The translations under genes were made by a program, and so were the position numbers. A DNA stretch of 64,000 nucleotides from Flavobacteriales bacterium (GTDB lineage: Bacteria > Bacteroidota > Bacteroidia > Flavobacteriales_E > Vicingaceae), in NCBI GenBank assembly GCA_020635795.1, contig JACJZD010000001.1, positions 195,001-259,000 on the forward strand, written 5' to 3'. Of the stretch, positions 50,353 to 59,031 are shown piece after piece; positions within the stretch are counted from its first letter, which is position 1; every line of letters begins with the position of its first letter. A model generated the notes under the pieces. The model had not been told where the DNA came from. It made no database searches and saw nothing but the letters and a program-made list of their open reading frames with translations.

Positions 50353-51208
50353 TTACAATGTCCATTAAATAAATGCCATACCCGCTTTTTATAAGAGGTT
50401 CTGCTAATTTTTGTAATTGTTGTTTAGAAATAAATCCTTTTCTAAAGGCTATTTCTTCAATACATCCAATTTTTAAGCCTTGTCGTTCTTCAATAACTTG
50501 AACGTATTGACCAGCCTGCATTAATGATGCATGAGTCCCAGTGTCCAACCAAGCAGTTCCTCTATCCAGAATACCAACCTCTAACTTACCTTGTTCTAAG
50601 TATTTTTTATTTACATCAGTAATTTCGTATTCTCCACGTTTACTTGGTTTTAGCTCTTTGGCTATTTTTACCACATCATTATTATAAAAATACAAACCTG
50701 GTACAGCATAGTTTGATTTAGGTTTTTCGGGTTTTTCTTCAATAGAAATAGCCTTGTGGTTTTTATCAAACTCAACAACACCATATCGTTCTGGGTCGCT
50801 AACATGGTAAGCGAAAACTACCCCACCATCAGGATTGGTTTTTTGAGTTAACAAATCATCTAATCCTGTTCCGTAAAAAATATTATCACCTAAAATAAGA
50901 GCAACTTTGTCGTTTCCAATAAATTCTTCACCAATAACAAACGCTTGAGCTAAACCATTCGGGATTTCTTGTATAGCATAAGTAAATTTACAGCCAAACT
51001 GAGTTCCATCTCCCAACAGCATTTTAAAACTAGGGTTGTCGTGTGGTGTTGTTATTATTAAAATTTCGTTTATTCCAGCACTCATCAAAACCGAAAGGGG
51101 ATAATAAATCATTGGTTTATCGTAAATAGGCATTAACTGCTTACTTACTGCTAGTGTAAGTGGGTGTAATCTTGTGCCAGAACCTCCGGCTAATATTATT
51201 CCTTTCAT
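50342..51208 (-). CDS. rmlA: Glucose-1-phosphate thymidylyltransferase
   Basis: 288 residues. RmlA (RfbA) makes dTDP-glucose from glucose 1-phosphate and dTTP, the first step towards dTDP-rhamnose and related sugars. Signature N-terminus MKGIILAGGSGTRLHPLTLA followed by VSKQLMPIYDKPMIYYPLSV, then GDNIFYGTGLDDLL and the C-terminal LDTGTHASLMQAGQYVQVIE. rmlB, C and D are absent from the window; the adjoining epimerase may use its product. Overlaps the transporter gene by 4 bp. Confidence 0.95.
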   Translation of the reverse strand: MKGIILAGGSGTRLHPLTLAVSKQLMPIYDKPMIYYPLSVLMSAGINEILIITTPHDNPSFKMLLGDGTQFGCKFTYAIQEIPNGLAQAFVIGEEFIGNDKVALILGDNIFYGTGLDDLLTQKTNPDGGVVFAYHVSDPERYGVVEFDKNHKAISIEEKPEKPKSNYAVPGLYFYNNDVVKIAKELKPSKRGEYEITDVNKKYLEQGKLEVGILDRGTAWLDTGTHASLMQAGQYVQVIEERQGLKIGCIEEIAFRKGFISKQQLQKLAEPLIKSGYGIYLMDIVNEQ

Positions 51209-53670
51209 ATTTGATTCTTTTGGTCTATTTCTTCAGTTTGATGTTCTATAGGTTTTACTTCTAAATCATCTAGTTCTATGTCTTCTTCTTCGTCAAAAAT
51301 TTCAATTAATGGTTCTTTTTTAAATGCTTTTGTGGTCAATGCTTTATCTAACGATAAAAGTAATGAAGGTAAAAGTAATAAATCAGACAAAATTGCCATT
51401 AACAATGTAAATGAAACTAAGAAACCTAGAGCAACAGTTCCTCCAAAACTAGAGGCGGTGAATACTCCAAATCCAAAAAATAGAATGGTTGAAGTATAAA
51501 TCATGCTCACACCCGTTTCTTTTAAAGCGATTAAGACTGATTTTTTTAAGCCAACAGTATGATTTTTAAGTTCTTGTCGGTATTTGGCTAAAAAGTGAAT
51601 AGTGTCATCTACTGAAATACCAAAAGCAATACTAAAGATAAGAATGGTTGACGGTTTTATAGGGATGCCAATATAACCCATTAAAGCTGCAGTGGTAATA
51701 AGTGGTATTAGGTTTGGTATTAAAGAAACAACCACCATTCGAATTGACGAAAACAGTATTGACATAATCGAGGCAATTAACAAAACGGCTAAAGCCAAGC
51801 TAGTAAATAGGTTTTCAACTAAATAGTTGGTTCCCTTTAAAAAGGCAACGCTTGTCCCTGTTAGGGTAACTTTATATTCGTCAGGACTAAAAATAGAATC
51901 AATTTTAGGTTTTATCTCAGTAAGTAACATTTCCATTTCTTCAGTGCCAATATCAGCCATTTGAAAACTCACTCTAGTTACTTGGTTATTGCTATCAATA
52001 AACGAAGAGAAGTCTTTTCTTGTTGAATCTTTAGAGATGTATTCCTTTAATTTATTGAGTTCAGTTGCAGGAGGCAAAATGTAAAACTTTGGATTCCCTT
52101 TTTTGTATGCTTGGTAAGAAAATTGAATGGCCTCTACAACCGATAGGGGTTTCGAGAACTGAGGGTAGTCAGAAATAACTTTTTGTAATTTTTTTATTTT
52201 GTATAAAGCTCTTGCGTTTTCAGCAAAAACACCATTTTTCTTTTTGGTATCAATCACAACTTCAAAAGGCATAACACCACTAAAGTTTTTTTCGAAGAAT
52301 TTAAGGTCGGTAACTATTGGGTCATTTTTTGGTAAGTCATCAACAATGTTACCCGTAGTTTTAATTAATGAAATACCATAAAACCCTAGTCCAACAATAA
52401 TTATAGTTGCAATGTAAATGTATTTTCTGTGGTAGCTCACAAGGTAAACAAGCTTGTCAACCATCTTTTCCATGAGTTTGTTCTCTAAGTGTTTTACATG
52501 GCGGTCTTTAGGTTCGTTTAAAAAACTAAAAATGATAGGAATTAATAATATTGATAAAACAAATACCAGTAAAATATCTATAGCGGCAACAATACCAAAT
52601 TCAACCAAAATGGAACTTTTAGTAAAAATAAATGTAGCAAAACCAACGGCAGTGGTTGTATTGGTTAAGAAAATCGCGTTCCCAGTTTTTTGAATAACTC
52701 TGCTCAACGATTTTATTTGATTGCCATGTTTTTTAAATTCTGTGTGATACTTGTTCAGTAAAAAAATGCAGTTTGGAATACCAATAACAATTAACAAAGG
52801 AGGAATCAAGCCTGTTAAAATGGTGATTTCAAAATCGAATAACACCAAAATACCCATAGACCAAATAACACCGATACAAACCACTAACAACGAATACAAC
52901 GTTGCTTTAAACGACCTAAAAAATAAATACAGAATAACTGCTGTAATTAAGATGGATAGTAGAAGAAACAGCTTTATTTCGGAAGCAACTTTAGTTGAAG
53001 AGTTGGCTCTTATTAAAGGCAACCCTGATTTATGAACTTCTATGCCTGTTTTGTTTTCAAAAGCTTCTACTTTTTTTGCTATGGCATCAAATATTCCGTT
53101 TCTGTATTTTGAATCAAGTACTTCTCTGTTTAATGTTACAGCAATAAGGGTAGCGTTTGTGGAGTCTGAATACAAAAAACCCTCATAAAAAGGATAGTTG
53201 AACAACACTTCTTTCAAAGAATCTACCTCATGTTGAGTAGTGGGCTTCTTTTTTACAAGCTGCTCTAAATCAAATTGTTTTTTGGATTTGTTACGGGTAA
53301 GTGTATAAGCATTAGCAATTGAAAGTGCTTCAGTAACACCATTTACAATAACTTTTTCTTTACCTTTTTTAAAAGGGACTTTAATGTTTTTTAAGTTTTT
53401 GGTTAAATCATACCAAGCATTAAAGTTGTTTAATTCAAAAAGTTGTTCATTTTTTATTCCTAGAACAACAACACTTCCATCAGCACCAAACGTTTTTCTA
53501 AAATTTTCATAATCAATATAAGTTGAATCCGTTTTTGGAAGCATTTGAGCCATCTGATAACTCATTCTAACATTTTGGGCAAAAAACAGCATTACAGCAG
53601 TTATTAGTCCAATTCCAATTAGAATTACCAACCGATTTTTTAAAATGATTTTAGAAAGGTTAAACCACAT
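51205..53670 (-). CDS. MMPL/RND-family transporter (patched-like)
   Basis: 821 residues from the ATG at 53670; the frame opens from a TTG five codons earlier. Two repeats, each with one helix, a large periplasmic loop and five helices (about 12-32, 235-410; and 435-455, 640-790), make twelve membrane segments. Sterol-sensing/MMPL hallmarks include GLIPPLLIVIGIPNCIFLLN with helix-4-type acidic residues and IPIKPSTILIFSIAFGISVD followed by DTIHFLAKYRQEL. Such proteins export lipids or hopanoids with the proton gradient. The C-terminal 40 residues are acidic and cytoplasmic. It is the first gene of the operon with rmlA, the epimerase and the prenyl synthase. Confidence 0.88.
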   Translation of the reverse strand: MWFNLSKIILKNRLVILIGIGLITAVMLFFAQNVRMSYQMAQMLPKTDSTYIDYENFRKTFGADGSVVVLGIKNEQLFELNNFNAWYDLTKNLKNIKVPFKKGKEKVIVNGVTEALSIANAYTLTRNKSKKQFDLEQLVKKKPTTQHEVDSLKEVLFNYPFYEGFLYSDSTNATLIAVTLNREVLDSKYRNGIFDAIAKKVEAFENKTGIEVHKSGLPLIRANSSTKVASEIKLFLLLSILITAVILYLFFRSFKATLYSLLVVCIGVIWSMGILVLFDFEITILTGLIPPLLIVIGIPNCIFLLNKYHTEFKKHGNQIKSLSRVIQKTGNAIFLTNTTTAVGFATFIFTKSSILVEFGIVAAIDILLVFVLSILLIPIIFSFLNEPKDRHVKHLENKLMEKMVDKLVYLVSYHRKYIYIATIIIVGLGFYGISLIKTTGNIVDDLPKNDPIVTDLKFFEKNFSGVMPFEVVIDTKKKNGVFAENARALYKIKKLQKVISDYPQFSKPLSVVEAIQFSYQAYKKGNPKFYILPPATELNKLKEYISKDSTRKDFSSFIDSNNQVTRVSFQMADIGTEEMEMLLTEIKPKIDSIFSPDEYKVTLTGTSVAFLKGTNYLVENLFTSLALAVLLIASIMSILFSSIRMVVVSLIPNLIPLITTAALMGYIGIPIKPSTILIFSIAFGISVDDTIHFLAKYRQELKNHTVGLKKSVLIALKETGVSMIYTSTILFFGFGVFTASSFGGTVALGFLVSFTLLMAILSDLLLLPSLLLSLDKALTTKAFKKEPLIEIFDEEEDIELDDLEVKPIEHQTEEIDQKNQI

Positions 53671-53722
53671 ATTACTTAACTTCAAGATATTGTTGAAGAG
53701 GGTGCAAATATCTGAAAATAAA

Positions 53723-53759
53723 TAAGGAATTAACTTACACGAGGTAAGTTAATTCCTTA
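53723..53759. terminator. Hairpin terminator downstream of the substrate-binding lipoprotein gene
   Basis: Perfect 16-bp stem (53723-53738 with 53744-53759) around the loop ACGAG, 13 bases after the stop of the minus-strand gene. It should end that transcript before the MMPL transporter operon. Confidence 0.75.
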
Positions 53760-53771
53760 AAAATACTTTTT

Positions 53772-55499
53772 TTACTTTGTAGCTGTTGCGTTGGCTTGTT
53801 TTACGATTCTTACCGCGGTAAGGTCATGAATATGCATAACATTAGGTTGATAACCCACTACACTAGATTGAAACAGTCTATAGTTTTCGTTGTACCATAA
53901 TGGAATGATAGGAGCTTCGTTAATAAGAATTTGTTCAGCCTTTAAACACAATTCATTTCTTTTTACTTCATCAGTTGAGGTTGTTGCTTGTTCAAAATAG
54001 TTGTCGAACTCACTGTTTACAAAACGCGATGAGTTAGGAAAAGAAGGTTCGGTGAGAGTGCTTGGGACATAGCCACCGTAGCCGATGTTTAAAAAATTGT
54101 CAGGTGTAGGGTAGTCGGCAAGCCAAGCAGAAACCCCCATGCTTCCATGAGCCATTTTGTCAAGAGCTAACTTCTCGGCAAAAGTTACGGTAACAATTTC
54201 TGTATTTACATTAATTTCTGATAACAATTGTTTTTGAATTTCTAAAGCCACTCTTAATGTTTGGTTTTCGTTGCCACTAATGTAAAACTTGATTAATGGT
54301 AAACCTTCACCATTTTTATACCCAGCATCAGCAAGCATTTTTTTTGCTTTATCAATATTGTGTTCAATACCTATAACCGATTCGTAGTCGTAACCTTTAA
54401 TTACAGGAGGAACCAAGCCGTTTAGTGCTGGTCCGTAAGCCTCTCCATTTAAAACCACATCAACCAATTTAATTTTGTCAATTGCCATGGCAATAGCTTG
54501 TCTAACCTTTGTGTTTTTAAAAGGTTCAGTTTTAGTGTTAAACTCTAAATAAACAGTAACCAATTCAGGGTATCTTCCCAAAACATATTTTGGTGGTTTT
54601 GATTCAAAATCAGAAATTTGGTTTTCAACTACATTTTTAATGGATGCAGAAGGCAAATCAACAATGATATCCAATTGTTTGCTTTCAAACTTTTCAAGTC
54701 TTTCTTGACTAGATTCAATGACGTGGAATGAAACAGCATCTAAATAAGGTAATTTACTTCCTGCAGAATCTAGTTGGTGATAATTTGTATTGCGTTTTAA
54801 GGTGATTTGATTGTTGTGTTTCGAGTTTTTGTCAAAAACAAATGGGCCTGTTCCAACTATATCAAATTTTTCTTTGTCAAATGCTTCTTTAGGAACTATA
54901 GCAAGGCTAACTGTTGCCAATGTTTGTAAGAAGTTTGAAGATGGTTTAATTAAATTAAAACTTACCGTATAATCATCAATAACTTTAACACCACTTACAG
55001 GTACGAATTCAGCTTTTTGAAACGATTCTTTTGCACCTACTAGTTTGCTTTTTATAATGCTATAAGCATAATTTACTTCACTATTACAAATTCTATTAAA
55101 TGAATATGCAACATCATCAGCTTTTACTTCTCTTCCTTTGCCCCCCGAAAAACAATCGTTGTTATGAAAAAAAACTCCTTTTTTTAATTTAAAGGTATAA
55201 ACTAATCCGCTTTCGTCAATTTCCCAACTTTCGGCTAATTGTGGCTCAACACTCAAGTCTTTTGAATTAAATTTAACAAGGCTCTCGAAAATTTGACCCA
55301 AAACTTGTGAAGAATATCCATCAATAATTTTAATTGGATCAAAACCAATTACATCTTGGTTAATTGCTACATCTAATGTGTCTCCAAATAAAGATGAAGT
55401 TTGATTGTCGTTTGCCTCAGTTTCAGTTTCGTTTCCACCACACGAAACAAGGCTGATTGAAATTGTTAATGCAAAAATAAATTTAAAAATCTTAGTCAT
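53772..55499 (-). CDS. Peptide/nickel-type ABC transporter substrate-binding lipoprotein
   Basis: 575 residues. The lipoprotein signal ends ISISLVSCGG (lipidated Cys about 20) and is followed by a Glu/Thr/Asn linker. The mature part is an SBP_bac_5 (OppA/DppA-like) fold: IKIIDGYSSQVLGQIFESLV, LAESWEIDESGLVYTFKLKK, GVFFHNNDCF, DDVAYSFNRI, VGTGPFVFDKN, VRQAIAMAIDKIKLVDVVLN and PDNFLNIGYGGYVPS. It would bind peptides or similar ligands in the periplasm. The permease and ATPase genes are not adjacent, so it works with a transporter encoded elsewhere. Confidence 0.92.
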   Translation of the reverse strand: MTKIFKFIFALTISISLVSCGGNETETEANDNQTSSLFGDTLDVAINQDVIGFDPIKIIDGYSSQVLGQIFESLVKFNSKDLSVEPQLAESWEIDESGLVYTFKLKKGVFFHNNDCFSGGKGREVKADDVAYSFNRICNSEVNYAYSIIKSKLVGAKESFQKAEFVPVSGVKVIDDYTVSFNLIKPSSNFLQTLATVSLAIVPKEAFDKEKFDIVGTGPFVFDKNSKHNNQITLKRNTNYHQLDSAGSKLPYLDAVSFHVIESSQERLEKFESKQLDIIVDLPSASIKNVVENQISDFESKPPKYVLGRYPELVTVYLEFNTKTEPFKNTKVRQAIAMAIDKIKLVDVVLNGEAYGPALNGLVPPVIKGYDYESVIGIEHNIDKAKKMLADAGYKNGEGLPLIKFYISGNENQTLRVALEIQKQLLSEINVNTEIVTVTFAEKLALDKMAHGSMGVSAWLADYPTPDNFLNIGYGGYVPSTLTEPSFPNSSRFVNSEFDNYFEQATTSTDEVKRNELCLKAEQILINEAPIIPLWYNENYRLFQSSVVGYQPNVMHIHDLTAVRIVKQANATATK

Positions 55500-55517
55500 G
55501 AGTTTTTATTTAAAAAG

Positions 55518-55525
55518 CAAATGTA
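55518..55525 (-). promoter_or_regulatory. -7 promoter element TACATTTG of the substrate-binding lipoprotein gene
   Basis: TACATTTG on the minus strand, 18 bases before the ATG at 55499, matches TAnnTTTG. Confidence 0.5.
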
Positions 55526-55645
55526 AGAAAATCAATAAACTAAAATTATAGTTTTTTATTTTACTTCATGTATTTGATAACATGTTGTTTAACTTGATTT
55601 TTTTATTGATGGTTTATTTTAAGGGTATTTGATAATATTATTACT

Positions 55646-55653
55646 TACCTTTG
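55646..55653 (+). promoter_or_regulatory. -7 promoter element TACCTTTG of the 601-residue gene
   Basis: TACCTTTG on the plus strand, 33 bases before the ATG at 55687, in the 187-bp divergent gap. No -33 TTG at standard spacing. Confidence 0.5.
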
Positions 55654-55686
55654 TAAGTTAGAAATACGAAAGATACTACTTAAACT

Positions 55687-57492
55687 ATGACATTTTCGCA
55701 TAATTTCCACATACCAGTAATGGGTATTGGTTTTACAGTTGATACTCCTGTAAAAGTTGCACATTATGGTATTTCCTCGGTTTTATCTGCTGGTGATGAT
55801 ATGCTGCTTGAACGACTTAGAGAATTTTATTCTACTAAATTCAATTTCCCATTTACCCCCATTCATAAAAACGAATTCGATAAAAGAGCCAAGCGTATTA
55901 CTGCTTATCTTGATTTGGTTAACCACATGGTTAACGATAAATTTCAAGAGTTAAAAAACGCTTCATTTGAAAAAGGAAGTGAAATAACCAAATACTTTGA
56001 AATGTTGCCCGATTTTTCAACACTTAAGAAAGAATACTTAAGAATGTTGGAAGAAAAAGAAACAGAGGTTAAATCGTCAATTCAAAATTGGTTGAGATCT
56101 AATATGGTTGCTGGGTCTATTGATATTAATATCATGACCAAATTAGATAGAGATAATTATGATTTAAAGGGAGAAAAGTTACCTATTGAGTTTAATGATG
56201 CTCATGCCGCGGTAAGAGGTTTTGCAAACAGTACGCTAAAATCAGGATTGGTGTTGTCGGCAGGATTGAACCCAAGATTGTACAGTTATCTGGCAAATTT
56301 TGAAGGGTTTTTCCCAAATGAGCACAACGAAATAGACAAAAAAGTTATTTTAAAAGTGAGCGATTACCGTTCGGCTTTGGTACAAGGTAAATTTTTAGCT
56401 AAAAAAGGAATTTGGGTATCGGAGTACCGTGTAGAGTCGGGGTTAAACTGTGGAGGGCATGCTTTTGCTACCGATGGTTTTTTAATGGGACCGATTTTAG
56501 AAGAATTTAAACAAAACAAAGAAACTTTAATTGCTGAGGTTCATGAAATACTAAACGTTGCGTTGGAAGCTTCTGGTCGAAAAAGATTAGAACAACCATT
56601 GGCTATGTTAGTAACAGCTCAAGGAGGCGTTGGCAATTTAACCGAGCACCAATTTTTAACCGATTATTATAATGTTGACAGTGTTGGTTGGGGAACTCCA
56701 TTTTTATTGGTTCCTGAGGCTGTTAACATAGATAACGATACATTTAATTTGCTTGCAAAAGCAACAGAAGACGATTTGTATTTAAGCGATATATCGCCAA
56801 TTGGAGTGCCTTTTAACTGTGTTGTTGGAAATACAAAAGACAACGAAAGAGATGAGAAAATACAATCAGGTAAGCCTGGTAGTCCTTGTCCTAGTCAGTA
56901 TTTAAAACTGTACAACAAAGAATTTACCGATAAGCCAATTTGTTTAGCATCGCGCCAATACCAGAAATTAAAAATTGCTGAGTTGGATGGTAAAAACCTT
57001 ACCGATAAAGCAGAATACCAAAGACAATACGATAAAATAACCGTAAAATCGTGCCTTTGTGCAGGATTGGTAATGACGGCTTATACCGAGAATAATTTAC
57101 TGAAAACATCAGATGGCAAGGGTATTTCTGTTTGCCCTGGTCCAAATATGGCATATTTCAGTAAAAAATCGACGTTGCAAGAAATGGTTGGTCACATCTA
57201 TGGTAAAAATAATTTGTTAAACGATACCTATCGACCAAATATGTACATCAAAGAGTTGGGGATGTATATCGATTACTTGAATAAAGAAATAAACAACACA
57301 CCTGCCGAAGAAGTAAATGAGCGTAAGTTAAAATACTTTAATTCGTTTAAAAACAATTTGCTCGAAGGTATTGAGTATTACAAAACAATGCTTCCTAAAT
57401 TGGCTGATAAAACCAATTGGAAATTAGAGTTAGAAATGTATTTAGCGAAAGTACATTTAATAGAAATACCAGAATTGGTTTCAGTTAATTAA
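55687..57492 (+). CDS. Large conserved cytoplasmic protein of unknown function with C-terminal cysteine motifs
   Basis: 601 residues with no signal peptide or membrane helix. The N-terminus, VMGIGFTVDTPVKVAHYGIS, SVLSAGDDMLLERLREFY, reads like the first strands of a TIM barrel. The middle has SGLNCGGHAFATDGFLMGPI and LVTAQGGVGNLTEHQFLTDY, reminiscent of FMN-dependent barrel enzymes of the nitronate monooxygenase/glutamate synthase type. All seven Cys are in the second half: NCGGH, FNCVV, GSPCPSQ, KPICLAS, KSCLCAG and SVCPGPN. An FMN enzyme with an Fe-S cluster is a guess. Single gene with its own promoter and terminator. I cannot name the family. Confidence 0.6.
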   Translation: MTFSHNFHIPVMGIGFTVDTPVKVAHYGISSVLSAGDDMLLERLREFYSTKFNFPFTPIHKNEFDKRAKRITAYLDLVNHMVNDKFQELKNASFEKGSEITKYFEMLPDFSTLKKEYLRMLEEKETEVKSSIQNWLRSNMVAGSIDINIMTKLDRDNYDLKGEKLPIEFNDAHAAVRGFANSTLKSGLVLSAGLNPRLYSYLANFEGFFPNEHNEIDKKVILKVSDYRSALVQGKFLAKKGIWVSEYRVESGLNCGGHAFATDGFLMGPILEEFKQNKETLIAEVHEILNVALEASGRKRLEQPLAMLVTAQGGVGNLTEHQFLTDYYNVDSVGWGTPFLLVPEAVNIDNDTFNLLAKATEDDLYLSDISPIGVPFNCVVGNTKDNERDEKIQSGKPGSPCPSQYLKLYNKEFTDKPICLASRQYQKLKIAELDGKNLTDKAEYQRQYDKITVKSCLCAGLVMTAYTENNLLKTSDGKGISVCPGPNMAYFSKKSTLQEMVGHIYGKNNLLNDTYRPNMYIKELGMYIDYLNKEINNTPAEEVNERKLKYFNSFKNNLLEGIEYYKTMLPKLADKTNWKLELEMYLAKVHLIEIPELVSVN

Positions 57493-57497
57493 CATTT

Positions 57498-57528
57498 TTG
57501 TCACACTGAGCTCAGTCGAAGTGTTGAC
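57498..57528. repeat. Half-copy of a dispersed TGTCACACTGAGC-type element
   Basis: TTGTCACACTGAGCTCAGTC followed by GAAGTGTTGAC resembles one arm of the widespread Bacteroidota element also seen at 35914-35977. It sits just after the stop of the 601-residue gene. Confidence 0.45.
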
Positions 57529-57540
57529 CCGCAATCCCTT

Positions 57541-57572
57541 AAAAAATCCTCACAAATTTGTGAGGATTTTTT
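57541..57572 (+). terminator. Rho-independent terminator of the 601-residue gene
   Basis: Left arm AAAAAATCCTCACAAA (57541-57556) pairs perfectly with 57557-57572, and the run of T continues to 57575. The effective stem has the GC-rich part CCTCAC/GTGAGG. Confidence 0.85.
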
Positions 57573-57574
57573 TT

Positions 57575-57606
57575 TATTCGTAAAACAACCGTTGAGGAAC
57601 GAAATG
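57575..57606. repeat. 32-bp direct repeat, left copy, flanking the YhcG-type nuclease gene
   Basis: Matches 58701-58732 at 31 of 32 positions; the core includes AAAACAACCGTTGAGGAACG. It begins directly at the end of the preceding terminator. The pair brackets one gene with its promoter. Confidence 0.8.
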
Positions 57607-57626
57607 AGTTTGGCTTAATACGTTGA

Positions 57627-58661
57627 CTACCTTACCTCATTTATTAATAGTTTTAATTCTTCTTTGCTCGGTAATACTGTTTTGTATTTACTAGCAAATA
57701 TTTGTTCGTTATTTTCTGGTAATGTGTATTCTACAACAGCTTCACTTTTGTTTTGGCAAAGCACAATTCCGATAGTCTTGTTTTCGTCATCTAACTTAAT
57801 TTCTCTATCATAGTAATTTACATACATCTGCATTTGTCCAATATCCTGGTGCTTTAACTCACCAATTTTCAAATCAATCAACACAAAGCATTTTAATATT
57901 CGGTTGTAAAAAACTAAATCAATGCGAAAATGTTTGTCGTCAAATGAAATCCGCTTTTGTCTTGCTACAAAAGTAAATCCAGTACCTAATTCAAGTAAAA
58001 AGTGTTCGAGTTTATCAATTATTCCTTGCTCTAAATCACTTTCAGAATAAGTAGATTTTTCAGGAAGTCCTATAAATTCTAAAATATAAGGGTCTTTAAT
58101 TACGTCTTTTGGTTTTTCTAGGACTAATCCTTTTTCTGAAAGCTTTTTAACTTCGCCTTTGTCTCTGCTTAAAACAAGCCTAGTATATAGTGCTGAATCA
58201 TATTGTCTGTCAAGTTCTCTGACGCTCCAATTATTCTTTGCACATTCTATTTCGTAAAATTTTCTTTCGTTTTCATCATCAATCCGCATTAGCTTCAAAT
58301 AGTGAGACCAACTCAACTGAAAATTAGTAGACACTGTCTGTTGAATTGATTTCTCTGAATCCGCAGACATTGTCTGCGTTATTGAGTAAGTAAGATAAAA
58401 CTTTCTCATTTGTTCAATATTTCGAATTGAAAAACCTTTCCCGAACTCATCTGTTAATGATTCAGAGAGACCTTTTAACAAACCTTTACCGTATTCAGCT
58501 CTGTCTTTACCTTGTTGTTCTTCCTCTACAATCATTCGTCCAATCTCAAAGTAGGTTTGAACCATTGTTAAGTTGACTTGCTTAACAACTTGTTGCCTAG
58601 CAGCGTGAAGCAAGTCAATTGCTTGCTTAAAGAAGTTGGTCTTTTCTAATTTATCAGCCAT
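57627..58661 (-). CDS. YhcG/DUF1016-family PD-(D/E)XK nuclease
   Basis: 344 residues. The N-terminal DUF1016_N domain (about 10-180) has VKQVNLTMVQTYFEIGRMIV, GKGLLKGLSESLTDEFGKGF and SIRNIEQMRKFYL, then LSWSHYLKLMRIDDENERKF. The C-terminal nuclease domain (about 195-335) has FTFVARQKRISFDDKHFRID, LVFYNRILKCFVLIDLKIGE (D-x(n)-D-x-K core) and HQDIGQMQMYVNYYDREIKL. The family is frequent in defence islands and beside restriction systems; its exact activity is not fixed. The gene has its own promoter and lies between 32-bp direct repeats, so it looks like a mobile module. Confidence 0.9.
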   Translation of the reverse strand: MADKLEKTNFFKQAIDLLHAARQQVVKQVNLTMVQTYFEIGRMIVEEEQQGKDRAEYGKGLLKGLSESLTDEFGKGFSIRNIEQMRKFYLTYSITQTMSADSEKSIQQTVSTNFQLSWSHYLKLMRIDDENERKFYEIECAKNNWSVRELDRQYDSALYTRLVLSRDKGEVKKLSEKGLVLEKPKDVIKDPYILEFIGLPEKSTYSESDLEQGIIDKLEHFLLELGTGFTFVARQKRISFDDKHFRIDLVFYNRILKCFVLIDLKIGELKHQDIGQMQMYVNYYDREIKLDDENKTIGIVLCQNKSEAVVEYTLPENNEQIFASKYKTVLPSKEELKLLINEVR

Positions 58662-58678
58662 TTTCTATATTATGGTGT

Positions 58679-58686
58679 CAAATATA
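58679..58686 (-). promoter_or_regulatory. -7 promoter element TATATTTG of the YhcG-type gene
   Basis: TATATTTG on the minus strand, 17 bases before the ATG at 58661. It lies inside the repeat-bracketed unit, so gene and promoter would move together. Confidence 0.5.
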
Positions 58687-58700
58687 CCAAATTCATCATT

Positions 58701-58732
58701 TATTCTTAAAACAACCGTTGAGGAACGAAATG
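58701..58732. repeat. 32-bp direct repeat, right copy, flanking the YhcG-type nuclease gene
   Basis: 31 of 32 positions match 57575-57606. In this copy the sequence extends into an inverted pair, TTAAAACAACC (58706-58716) and GGTTGTTTTAA (58732-58742), giving an 11-bp stem with a 15-base loop. Confidence 0.8.
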
Positions 58733-58740
58733 GTTGTTTT

Positions 58741-59019
58741 AAAGCTAAGCCATCCGAAGTGAAACGAGAAATTTTATTTAACGACCCGGCTATGCGTAGT
58801 GCGGGATTTTAAGGCACTTCACTATCCGTTTAGCAGTTAGTTTATTTTAATTTAATTACTTTCATATTAGTGCTTTTGCCCGTATTACGTATAGCCACTG
58901 TTGGGTAATCGTACTTTTTCGTTCGTCTGACAGCGTTGGCCCAGACACACGTATTGACAAGCTTAGGCTCGTGGGGTTGGCTTGAGCGGATTGGCAATGT
59001 GTGTGGCTGTTGCATGGCG
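58741..59019. other. GC-rich, foldable non-coding segment between two accessory modules
   Basis: This fills most of the 370-bp gap between the YhcG-type gene and the protease gene. It is clearly richer in G and C than its surroundings. A long hairpin can form at 58939-59007: GCC with GGC, ACACAC with GTGTGT, ATTG with CAAT, and an inner CAAGC (58958-58962) with GCTTG (58980-58984). A second small stem is CCCGGCTA/TAGTGCGGG at 58784-58804. Open frames crossing it have no protein-like composition. It resembles dispersed Bacteroidota intergenic repeats or a folded recombination site; a non-coding RNA is also possible. Confidence 0.5.
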
Positions 59020-59031
59020 AAATTTTCATTA

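Noticed and set aside
57575..59031. Integron cassette or retron reading of the accessory spacer
   Set aside because: No integrase or reverse transcriptase gene is in the window and only a loose attC-like core can be drawn; kept as a hypothesis, not a feature.
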